A stretch of 64,000 bases of DNA, from the NCBI RefSeq assembly GCF_036711975.1, contig NC_091975.1, positions 6,946,501 through 7,010,500 on the forward strand. Direction: 5' to 3'. The notes beneath the pieces were generated by a model that saw nothing but the letters and a program-made list of their open reading frames with translations, ran no database searches and had not been told where the DNA came from. Both the position numbers and the translations under genes were made by a program. The DNA is from Onthophagus taurus (lineage: Eukaryota > Arthropoda > Insecta > Coleoptera > Scarabaeidae). How positions within the stretch are numbered: the stretch's first letter is position 1; every line of letters starts with the position of its first letter. Shown here in pieces: positions 55,051-64,000 of the stretch.

Positions 55051-56407
55051 CACTGTTGGAAATAATTCACAAGCACACCCTGTATAATCTGAACGCGTGT
55101 CTCTAGCGGAATAAAATTTGGTATGGAAGTAGTACTAAAGTAGTGTAACTTACTCTCACATGGAGAGCGGCACAACTCTGCTGAGAGATGAAACATCAAT
55201 AGCGAGAGTATCCCCCGTGAGCTTCGCGTACCATCGCTACACGACGTGGCATGGAGTCTATAAGTCGCTGTATTCCACCTCAACTCGCCTCCATAGCACC
55301 AAAACGTTAGCCGGGGAAGCCGGATAACGTTGAAGTCTCCGACCAGTCATTTCCCAAACATGTACGATTGGACTCAAATCCGGAAAACGAGCTGACCTAG
55401 GAAGCATTCGTATACGATGCTCTTCCACAAAGGTCTGTACAATACGCCTGATGTGCGTTCGGACGTTGTCGTGCATGTATAGGAGACCTGGACGCCGCCG
55501 AACGTAGGGAACCACAACGGACCGTAGCACCTCATCTACGTATCGTTGACCCGTCATGGTCTGCTATACACGCAGCAGACATGTACGTCCACCATGTGTA
55601 ATAGCACCCCATACCATAATGCTCGGTTGTCGGTGGATAGGGCATTCTTGCACGCACTGCTCGAGTAAACGATCACCACGTCTCCGACGAACTAAAATTC
55701 GCGCATCACCGGTGCTCAATTCGAATCTTGATTCGTCGGAAAACAAAATGTCCCTCTACTCGGCAACCCACTAATGCCTAGCGTTGACCCACTCGTGACG
55801 TATGCTGCGGTGCTCGGGTGTTACTGGAATCCGCTGTATCGCACGACGCGCGCGCAGTCCACTATCTACCAAACGCTGCCATACAGTTCGCGTAGTGAGT
55901 GAGCCTTCCCCTGCCGGTGGCCAAACAGCTCCAAGTTGCCTTGAGGAGGACGCACACGACGCTAAAGCGCTGAGCACAAGAGTGCGATACTCGTGTGCTG
56001 GGGTCGCGCAGGGCCGTCCCGGCCGCGGCTGTAGGTACCTATGTCCTACCTCAGACCATTCTCGCCATGCCCGTTGCACTGCCGATAACGACCGCTCGAG
56101 ACGACGCGCAATTTCACGGAACGATACACCCTCAATGTACATACCCACAAACATACCTCGCCCAAACTCGCTTAAGTAACGCGATCGCTCATACATTGCG
56201 CACAGAGTACGATAACAATGTGGTCCCTCACACCACACTAAAAAGACCGGTATTTTCCATCCACTTCGGACTCCATAGCGACGGAACAACTCGAAACTCG
56301 CTGAATAAACTCGTCTACAGTAAAGCTTTGTGCTCCGCAAATATTATGGATTTATCTTCACGCGTTCAGATTATATAGGGTGTGCTCGTGAATTATTTCC
56401 AACAGTG
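55051..56407 (-). mobile_element. Inactive Tc1-like transposon
   Basis: Ends CACTGTTGGAAATAATTCAC ... ACACCCTGTATAATCTGAAC are inverted at 56355-56407, and TA flanks both ends. Minus-strand transposase is split into three frames: 56340-55771 (HTH region, REIARRLERSLSAVQRAWRE), 55746-55564 (SDESRFEL, first catalytic Asp) and 55557-55258 (MHDNVRTH, second Asp; FPDLSPIVHVWE). The spacing from the second Asp to the position of the third acidic residue is 34, as in DD34E Tc1 enzymes, but that residue is Val. Frame breaks plus the lost glutamate mean it is dead. Confidence 0.88.
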
Positions 56408-56609
56408 TATTAACGAAAGCGATTGTGATAGAATAAATAAGTGGTTAGGAGAAGAATTACTGTCTTATGAGGTAACACAGTAAGCTTTGACTCAAAACTG
56501 CGAGATGCGAATGTCTCTGCGACTCAAATGTCGAAACAAGCTTAATGAAAGACCAGGTACCTACCAGTAGGTAGAGATTTACATCAAATACAAACTATAA
56601 CCACTAGAT

Positions 56610-56845
56610 CCATTTTCCAGTCTTAGAAAATTGTGGAGGGATCATTTTCACAGCGTTTTCTGCATCAAAGGTGGTATGGAGCTAGAGGAGGTTACCAAAA
56701 GGTTCATTTCTGCTTGGAGGAATCTTTGGTCAGAGATAGTTAGGTTGGGTTAGGTTGTAATCGATATTGTCTCGTTAGTTAATTTCTCAGGATTGGAGGT
56801 GGATAATAATGATATTAATGTTGTTGAGATGATGACCTAGCTACC
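56610..56845 (+). pseudogene. Remnant of a Tigger/jerky (pogo-type) transposase
   Basis: A plus-strand stretch reads LRKLWRDHFHSVFCIKGGME, then LEEVTKRFISAWRNLWSEIV, followed after a stop by LEVDNNDINVVEMM. The order of a short DDE-domain tail, a K-R-x-x-x-SAW-R-LW motif and a L-E-VD-ND-I segment resembles jerky/Tigger transposase C-termini. No start or inverted ends are visible. Confidence 0.5.
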
Positions 56846-57206
56846 TCTCAGCGTGCGGCTTTTTTCTTCTTCACCCAACGACCTCCAAGACCGCCCATCA
56901 TCTCTACCTACCAACATCTAGCACTATTCATTATCATAATCAAACACAACTTCTGCCGCCAATCAGTTCAATCATCCAAAATTCCATTCACTTTACTTTT
57001 TTTTCATTCGGATACTATTCCAAGATATGCTGGGTGTCCTCACTCACTCCATACACACACACCTTTGTTACCTTCAGTCGAAATCTTCTCAAATATACAT
57101 TGAATGGACCATGGCCCATCATCAGCTGAATGCCCTTTCTGGACATGACCACCCCAACAATCCATCGTAAGAACTAATAATATAATAGTTATTTATATTA
57201 CAAGTG

Positions 57207-57290
57207 GGCTAGAAACATAATTACTGTACGAGTGTGAAGAATTGTCGAGTGTAATGACACGAGTACTGTAATTATGCTCTAGCCCACGTG
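57207..57290. repeat. Hairpin repeat left of the LINE
   Basis: AAGTGGGCTAGAAACATAAT and its inverted partner (TAATTATGCTCTAGCCCACG) form a stem of about 33 bp. Near it, TTATCTACGACTG (57306) is inverted at 58699 (CAGTCGTAGATAA), on the other side of the LINE, and a further small hairpin GTTACGTAATGAA lies at 58619-58668. The LINE may sit inside an older inverted-repeat element. Confidence 0.5.
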
Positions 57291-57384
57291 TGATATACAG
57301 CATTTTATCTACGACTGCTAAAAATTACTAAAAAATCAATTTCTTTAGAAAAGTCTATTTGACATTTATAAAAATATTTTGAAA

Positions 57385-58465
57385 TGATTGTTGATAATTT
57401 TGAATTTGTCAGTTTCAACAACATGTCTTGATCTGACAGATGACGTATTTAGAGCTCTGGATGGGGGAAGATCTACTGTACTTGTGCTTCTTGATTTCAG
57501 CAAGGCATTTGATATTTTGAATCTTTTGTTGGCTATTCTGAGGTTTATTGGTGTTTCTGATTGTGCTGTTTCCTTGTTTCGGAGCTATCTTTCTAACAGG
57601 ATGCAATCGGTGAAGGTTAAATCCGTTTGTTCTGATCCTTCTACAATTGTAGCAGGTGTACCGCAAGGTTCTATTTTGGGTCCACTTTTATTTAGTATAT
57701 TCACCAGCAATTTATTTTTAAAGTTAACCTTATGCTCCTATCACTTATATGCGGATGATACACAGCTTTATTTCGACCTCATACCTGGTGAGTTGCCTCA
57801 TGCATGTGTCAGAATTACTGAGGAATTGGGTCACTTATGTGTGGAGATACAAAGGCATGCTTTTGTGATCAATCCTGACAAGACCCAATGCATCTTATTT
57901 ACTAAAAAGGGTAATTTATCTGTTAATAAAAATGACATTAACATTAGTATGCTAGGGGAGAAATTAAGAGTGGTGGACTCGGTCAAGAGTTTGGGTGTTG
58001 TCATTGATGATAGGCTTACTTTTGGTGATCACATTTGGTCCATGTCTATCTTTTGAGAGTTTGCGAAGAATTCAGGTCGTGCAGAATTCGTGTCTTCGCT
58101 TTATTTATAAATTGAGGAGAGGTGATCACGTCTCGCAAGCTCTTCAGAATTGTGGTTGGCTGAATATGCGACAGAGATTTGTTTTTCATTACTTGTCTTT
58201 TATTCATGGGATTATTTATTCTGGTAAACCTCCTTATCTTTCTCGCAACATTACCTTCAGAACTGATGTACACAATTTGAATCTTAGGCATGGATTTTGT
58301 ATTACAGTTCCGCTGCATAGATCGTCAAAATTTCAGTGCTCGTTTTCCTATCAAGTAAAACGTTTTGCCTTTTCTGCCCTTGCACCCTTTGAGCTATAAT
58401 TTAAGTTTAATATTATTGTATTTTGTTTTTTCTAATTTGGCTCAATAAATTATTATTATTATGTT
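57385..58465 (+). pseudogene. LINE reverse transcriptase fragment, internally deleted
   Basis: Plus-strand frame 57388-58056 has RT motifs LDFSKAFDILN, AGVPQGSILGPLLFS and LYADDTQLYF. At about 58045 it jumps frame to a C-terminal segment (58060-58399: SLRRIQVVQNSCLRFIYKLR, DVHNLNLRHGF), skipping roughly 100 residues, so there is an internal deletion. The 3' end is an AATAAATTATTATTATTATG tail (58442-58462), as in CR1/Jockey-type LINEs. The 5' part including the endonuclease is absent. Confidence 0.8.
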
Positions 58466-58719
58466 TACTCATCTGGAATAAGTGTTTCGAAATGTAGAAA
58501 CATAACAATTAATGTTTATAATAAATAGTATTGTTTCTCTGTAAGTAGATAGCACTTTTTCTTTTGTATTGTTGCTCGTTTCAATAAATTAAGTTTGTTC
58601 TGATTAGGCTAAAAATGCGTTACGTAATGAAACCAGTGCGGTAATGAACTTCATTACGTAACTCAAATGAGTGCGGTAATGATGACTTATACAACCAGTC
58701 GTAGATAAAAAATCTTTAC

Positions 58720-60658
58720 TTGTTGTGATATTGAAATTGATAAATTCAGCTTCGAATATTCTGCGTTTATTGCTTTATGAACAAATTTTTTTTTCAATGC
58801 ATATAAAAAGATCGAATAGAAATGGTGTTTGATTTTTAGTAATAAGCAATAAACTTTTTTATGATGTAATGAAATTTTTTACATTTACGATTGAAAAAGC
58901 GATCACGGAATCAAATTTTAATTTACAACTTTTCCGTCGGGTTTTTGCAACAAAATAAAACGAGTAGACGCTGAAGGCGTCCTGAAATATGGACGAAACA
59001 TGGACAAGCAAAAACTAAATAAAAAATCGAAAAAAAAAAGTAGGTAATTCGAACGCGAGTAATTTCGGTTCATTGTTTGGAAACGATCGCTAAATGTCGA
59101 CCGAAAAACGTTATGACCAAAGCTAAAAATATAAAATAGAACCCGAACAAAAGCCGTTTATTTGCAATACCCACGATACATAGAACATTTCAAATGCATA
59201 ATCTACATTCGTTGGGCCTTATAAATATAACGGTAAAATGCATTAAATTTAATAACACTTTTTTGCGATAATCCTTGTAGTTTTTGTTTTATTTCGAGAG
59301 GCGAATATAGAACATTTAAAAAATATATCCTAGTTTTATATGTTCACACCGATGGCGATAGCTATTAACAATGCTTCTATATTTTGTAACTGTACATACA
59401 ACGACCGGATGGCGACAAACAATTCCAAATTGCGTCGACGTCGCTCGAAACAAAGGACCCCAATTTGACAACGTGACTGACAAGGCCGTTTATTAACTGT
59501 GACGGAACTTTATTACTTTCAAAATCGTTTTGGTATCACAAATACAGTTATAATGTAATTAACTAAGAATGAGACAATCCCAGAAAATAAAATAGAAAAA
59601 ACGACATTTCTCGCTTTTTCCTCTTAGGAATTAACCCCAGAAATCAATCATCCAAAGTCCGCCTCTGGCAGTTTCCCTAATAGCGTTTTCGAAGTCGGCC
59701 TCTGGACCTGAACCGTCTCGGGAGGGAAGAAAATCCCGTTGCGGCCAAAGGATTCAATTATCGAGTGCCGAGGAAGAAACTGAGCCCTCCCCGAAGGGAG
59801 TGAAACGCCTCACTTCCTTTTTTTCCTTCTCAATTCTTGCAGCACGCGCGATTCGAAATTATAGCCAGCAAATGGCGTATTCGCCTTTTAAGAATCGTTT
59901 TAACGTTTTACTTCTTTCAGATTTTTCCGACGCTTGAATGATACCGTTCTAAGACTTGGTCGTTTTGATATGAAAATTTTCTTTACCACCAATTTCTTTT
60001 GAAAATTTTCTAAACGATTTGCTTTAATGGGGTTTATATCTAAAACGACTATAGTTTTACGTTGTTTTATAGACTTCTCGTGATGGGGTAGGAGATAATC
60101 GCTATTTGGAGGAAATAACGCCCCTTAAAGTAGGAGGTTTTATTGACGTCGTTCTCTTCGGGAGCTATTTCCCTTTTAGATTCCGCATAATCCCGCTATA
60201 ACGACGATCGTTTTATCGCTACAGAACGCGTCGGCCACTTTTTCGGCCCGAATAGTTCGTTAAATATCGAGTTTATCGTCCTGCCGGGACCTGAATACAT
60301 CCAAACGTGGTTAAGTTTCGGGCGCCGAACATTGTTAAGATCCAAGTTTCAACGTTTAGCCATTAGGAAAGCACGTGACCAGACCGAAGAAATTGTCTCG
60401 TCTTGGGGTTAATTTACAAAGACAAATCTTACTATTCTTTTAAGTTCAGAAATCTGCTTGTTAATAATTTATAACTTTTCGTGTGCATTATCTAGTTGGG
60501 AAATCGGGCCGCCTTACCTTATAAATATTTAAGCAACTACTTCTGGTATGAGGGTGGTGCGAAAAAATCAATATATACAATTTATCGTTGTTTTACATTT
60601 TTTAATACGTGTGTAACAATATTTTTTAATCTATGTAGATCTATATCTACCGATGTAG
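58720..60658. other. Noncoding stretch between LINE and Penelope
   Basis: No supported ORF. The stretch 58960-60420 is richer in CG dinucleotides and free of obvious repeats, unlike most of the window, so it may be single-copy intronic or regulatory DNA. I cannot assign a function. Confidence 0.35.
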
Positions 60659-60674
60659 AAGATATATAGAACAT

Positions 60675-63324
60675 AAGTACGAAGGCTTTCACGGCCGGTG
60701 TGAATTAAACTAAGATTAGAACTAAAACTAGAAACTTTCGGGTTTTGCCGTGCGTCTTTCAACCTTCTTCAGAAACTGGTTCGAAGTGACGAGATCAAAA
60801 AATCGGTAACTATATATAAGTCGGAAAACTAAATAATAATCAGTTCCGGTGTGAGGCGGGAAGAGGTCTTCGTGTTCACCACCATCTTCCATGTTCTGCT
60901 AAGCTCCCAGCCATCCTCTCTGTTGACGTTATTTTTATGTCGGTGGATCTCTATGGCTTCTCTTGTCAGTCTTTGGTAGTATCTGTTGTCCCTAGCCAGC
61001 ACCTTTGTTTGTTCGAAGTCTATTCGGTGCCCCTCTGCATGGCAATGTTCCGCAACCGCCGACTGCTGGATCTTCTTCAGCCTTACATCCCTCTCATGCT
61101 CCTTGATGCGGCACTCGACGTAGCGTCCAGTTTGGCCAACATAAACCTTCCCACAACTACACGATAGTCGATAGACTCCCGCTCCTTTTAATGGAGTTAG
61201 TTTGTCCTTGGCTAATTTTGCTGACCGTGCCGTACCGCACTACGATGTCGTTCTTCTTGAGGTGCCTAGCAATTCGTTCCGTTACACCTGAAACATAGGG
61301 AAGACAGATAAATCCAAGTGGTTTTGTACTTACCGTGTCCTCTTTCTGCTTTCGCTGCTTGATGGCCTGGTTGATGTCCCTCGAAGTGTATCCATTCTTC
61401 TGCAGCACGCCTCGTAGAACGTGTTGCTCCTTCTTCAAGTTCTCTCCTTCACATAGTCTCGCTGCTCGCTGAAATAATGTACGGATCACGGACCTCTTCT
61501 GTTGGGGATGATGATGTGAACATGCCTGTAAATACCTGTTGGTATGGGTCTTCTTTCGGTATACACCAAGTTCTATATCTCCATTTGTCGTCCTGGTGAC
61601 CAACACATCTCGGAAAGGTAGCTTCTTGGCAGTTTCTGTTTCCATGGTGAACTTAATCATAGGATGTTGAGAGTACAAGAACTCTTGGAGCCGTTTTTGA
61701 CCATGTTGCCATATCACAAACGTGTCATCCACATATCGGAGCCATAGTTTTGGTTTCCACTGACTCTTCTTCAAAGCGTCCTCTTCGAATAATTCCATGT
61801 AGAAATTAGCTATAACTGGCGATAGTGGAGAACCCATGGCTGCCCCTTCGAACTGCTCGTAAAATTCTCCTTTCCAGCTGAAATACGTCGACAATAAGCA
61901 ATACTCCACCAGATCTGGCACGTATCCTGGTAAACCCTCCGGAATGAGTTTTCGGCGAAGACCCTCTACAGCATCCTTAACTGGTACCCTAGTAAAAAGG
62001 GATTCCACATCGAAACTTACCAACATATCCCCAGCATCCAGCTTTACACCTTTTATCGATTCCACAAAATGTGTAGAATCCCTGACATACGATTCCGTGT
62101 TACCTGTAAAGGGCGAGCTGGTATGTTGGGGAGTTGATGGCGCTTACGATAGGGCGGAGGGGGACGTCTGGTTTGTGAATCTTCGGTAGTCCGTAGATTC
62201 TTGGTGGTACCGGCGCCTGCACAAACAAACCTTTCTGCTGTTCTGCTGGAATTCCTGTGGATTTTATCAGTTCCTTCATTTTTCTAACGATTTTGTCTGT
62301 GGGGTCCTTCTTGATCTTCCTGTAGGTGGCTTCATCATTTTGTCGTCGTATTCTTTCCTGTCCATAACAACGGTGGCATTCCCCTTGTCTGCTGGTAACA
62401 CGGCGATTTCTGATTTTTCTTTTATAGATCGGAGTGCCTTCTTTTCACCAACCGTCAAGTTGGATTTTGGTGGTTTTGCTGACTTCAATACTCTCGCAAC
62501 TTCTTGTCGGATCTCTTCGGCTTTCAGTGCAGGCATCTCTCGAACAGCTGCTTCCACTTCGCATATGATTTCCTCCTTTGGGACCTTCTTCGGGGCGATT
62601 GCGTAGTTCAATCCTTTGGCAAGCACAGAGGTTTCGTCTTTCGTTAGTGGGACATTCGATCTGTTAATGACGATTGTTTCTACTGGTAAACTATTACCTT
62701 TCTTCTTTTGCGACCGGCGTTCCAGAGATTCAAACTTCTTGATGTGTGTGTCACGGGTCTTCTGAAATTCGCGATTAGCCTTCTCCATTGTTAGTCACTT
62801 TGTCCCAGTCTTCTTCGGATATACAATTGGAAAGTGAGAGGTGGAGTCGTAGTAACTTCTCACTTATTTTTTGTAGATCATTGAAGGTCTTGTGGATTCT
62901 TTCTCGTAGCAGTGCTTGTTCTGTCTTAATCAAAATTCTACGTGCTGCAGCGGAGTCGATGTGTTGCTGGCTAGGGACAACAGATACTACCAAAGACTGA
63001 CAAGAGAAGCCATAGAGATTCACCGACATAAAAATAACGTCAACACAGAGGATGGCTGGGAGCTTAGCAGAACATGGAAGATGGTGGTGAACACGAAGAC
63101 CTCTTCCCGCCTCACACCGGACGCGACGCAATTAGTTATTAATTAGCTTATAATTAGCGTTAACTGATTATTAATTAGTTTTCCGACTTATATATAGTTA
63201 CCGATTTTTTGATCTCGTCACTTTGAACCAGTTTCTGAAGAAGGTTGCAACATGGCATCCGAAACGTCAAACATTTTATTAAAACCCGAAAGTTTCTAGT
63301 GTTAGTTCTAATCTTAGTTTAATT
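60675..63324 (-). mobile_element. Penelope-like element with inverted terminal arms and 16-bp TSD
   Basis: The 16-bp word AAGATATATAGAACAT occurs immediately outside both ends (60659-60674 and 63325-63340), a target site duplication. The arms are inverted copies: 60702-61000 versus 62970-63324, the outer part covering AATTAAACTAAGATTAGAAC and the inner part duplicating the end of the GIY-YIG domain. The left end has an extra 27 nt (GAAGGCTTTCACGGCCGG) not present at the right. Inverted or tandem pseudo-LTRs, large TSDs and an RT-GIY-YIG order are Penelope hallmarks. Confidence 0.9.
60829..63131 (-). pseudogene. Penelope-type reverse transcriptase with GIY-YIG endonuclease, frameshifted
   Basis: Read on the minus strand. 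N-terminal part 62788-62276 with VLPADKGNATVVMDRKEY; then GLPKIHKPDVPLRPIVSAIN (62190-62120); RT core 62065-61157 with VSFDVESLFTRVPVKDA, AAMGSPLSPVIANFYME, the catalytic LRYVDDTFVIW, and LPFRDVLVTR; then the GIY-YIG-type nuclease CSCGKVYVGQTGRYVECRIK (about 61160-61100) to a stop at 60829. Frame breaks near 62790, 62335, 62110 (with loss of several residues after SPTYQLA) and 61230 show that the copy is inactive. The upstream part of the frame (63131-62970) is translated from the inverted arm and is not real protein. Confidence 0.88.
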
Positions 63325-63390
63325 AAGATATATAGAACATTTTCATGAATACAATTCTAACCAATTTCTAATCATTTTGTAGAATCAATC

Positions 63391-63900
63391 AGAAGTATGA
63401 AGTTAGATCTCTATTCACCAAAGTACCAGTCAAGGATGGTCTTCGCAACTCACCCGGAGGGTTTGACGGTATATGTCTCAGGATTAGCATAATTTAACTG
63501 GAAAGGAGAATTCTATGAAAAGTACGAAGATCACCTCTATCACCAATGATCGCCAATTTTTATATGGAAATGTTTGAAGAGGATCGTGATTTTTGCAGCA
63601 TGGAAAATAGCGACTCCAGGAGTTCCTAGACCAACTAAATTCACAACACTCCATGAGTTACCATGGAATCGGAATCTGCAAAATAGTTGCCTTTCCTGGA
63701 TATTCTGGTCATTAGGAAGATAGATGGGGTATGGAACTAGGAGTGTATCGAAAGAAGACACATACGAATAGGTAGCTTATTCCAGCGAACAGAGAGGATT
63801 CCTACAAAATGTACTGCAGAAGAACAACTATACGATGAGGGATATACAACGAGCCACTAAACTACGCAACCAGAAGGAAGACTTGGTAAGTACCATCCTT
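63391..63900 (+). pseudogene. Second, heavily decayed Penelope RT copy, opposite strand
   Basis: Plus-strand fragments in shifting frames match the neighbouring element in order: SLFTKVPVKDG (63407), SPLSPMIANFYMEMFEED (63535), a LPFLDILV-type motif (63690) and an N-NYTMRDIQRATKLRNQKED segment (63823). Stops and frameshifts are numerous. It begins 50 bp outside the intact-ended element's TSD. Confidence 0.8.
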
Positions 63901-64000
63901 ATTATGCGTGACGTCATGAACGATATTTACCTTTTTCATAAACTTTTTCGTTGTAGGCATTTTAATTCAGTGTGAAAATTATTTTTCATTAAACTTAACT

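Noticed and set aside
55802..56378. 125- and 127-codon plus-strand frames
   Set aside because: Antisense to the Tc1-like transposase.

Overview
The window is insect nuclear DNA: AT-rich, with spliced genes, short (about 50 nt) as well as TE-inflated introns, and a delta-class glutathione S-transferase. The style of the repeats (long inverted-repeat mariner relatives, Penelope elements, non-LTR retrotransposons) fits a beetle, but that rank is inference. Nothing points to bacterial or viral origin.

Five host genes can be rebuilt with matching splice phases. Efa6 (PH and Sec7 domain ARF exchange factor, +) runs from about 3.9 to 21.5 kb in 13 coding exons (1010 aa). DNA polymerase theta (POLQ/mus308, +) runs from 26.1 to 35.7 kb in 4 exons (1750 aa). 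CDC5L (splicing factor, -) occupies 44.56 to 41.76 kb in 3 exons (848 aa) and converges on POLQ. YOD1 (OTU deubiquitinase, +) lies at 46.76-47.75 kb (2 exons, 313 aa), and a delta GST (+) at 50.77-51.47 kb (2 exons, 215 aa). Three weaker coding candidates lie at 24.53-24.87, 50.62-50.77 (-) and 53.11-53.26 kb.

The rest is dominated by repeats. 0.2-3.2 kb: foldback element with about 395-bp arms around a LINE RT-RNase H segment. 7.0-9.3 kb: hairpin minisatellite with a 957-bp higher-order duplication, inside an Efa6 intron. 11.9-15.9 kb: two long-inverted-repeat elements, one holding a dead mariner and another MITE. 18.4-21.0 kb: array of about 380-bp units. 30.6-33.5 kb: dimeric array of about 350-bp units in POLQ intron 1. 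35.7-41.7 kb: TE island between the convergent POLQ and CDC5L ends, containing a mariner-like element with an intact transposase ORF and about 390-bp inverted repeats, plus three-deep nested MITEs. 45.6-46.3 kb: decayed chimeric duplicate of CDC5L and POLQ tails. 48.2-49.5 kb: array of about 325-bp units. 55.0-64.0 kb: dead Tc1-like element, Tigger/jerky remnant, LINE fragment, a Penelope-like element with inverted arms and a 16-bp target duplication, and a second decayed Penelope copy.

The host genes are housekeeping or stress genes and form no pathway. What ties the window together is repeat biology: many elements end in CAG-G/T-GTG-like termini flanked by TA, pointing to Tc1/mariner-type mobilisation, and the intronic arrays show local amplification. 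I found no clearly new functional system. The strongest leads are the intact mariner-like element, the composite and nested inverted-repeat elements, the minisatellite that resembles a Penelope terminus, and a perfect 45-bp hairpin in a CDC5L intron.
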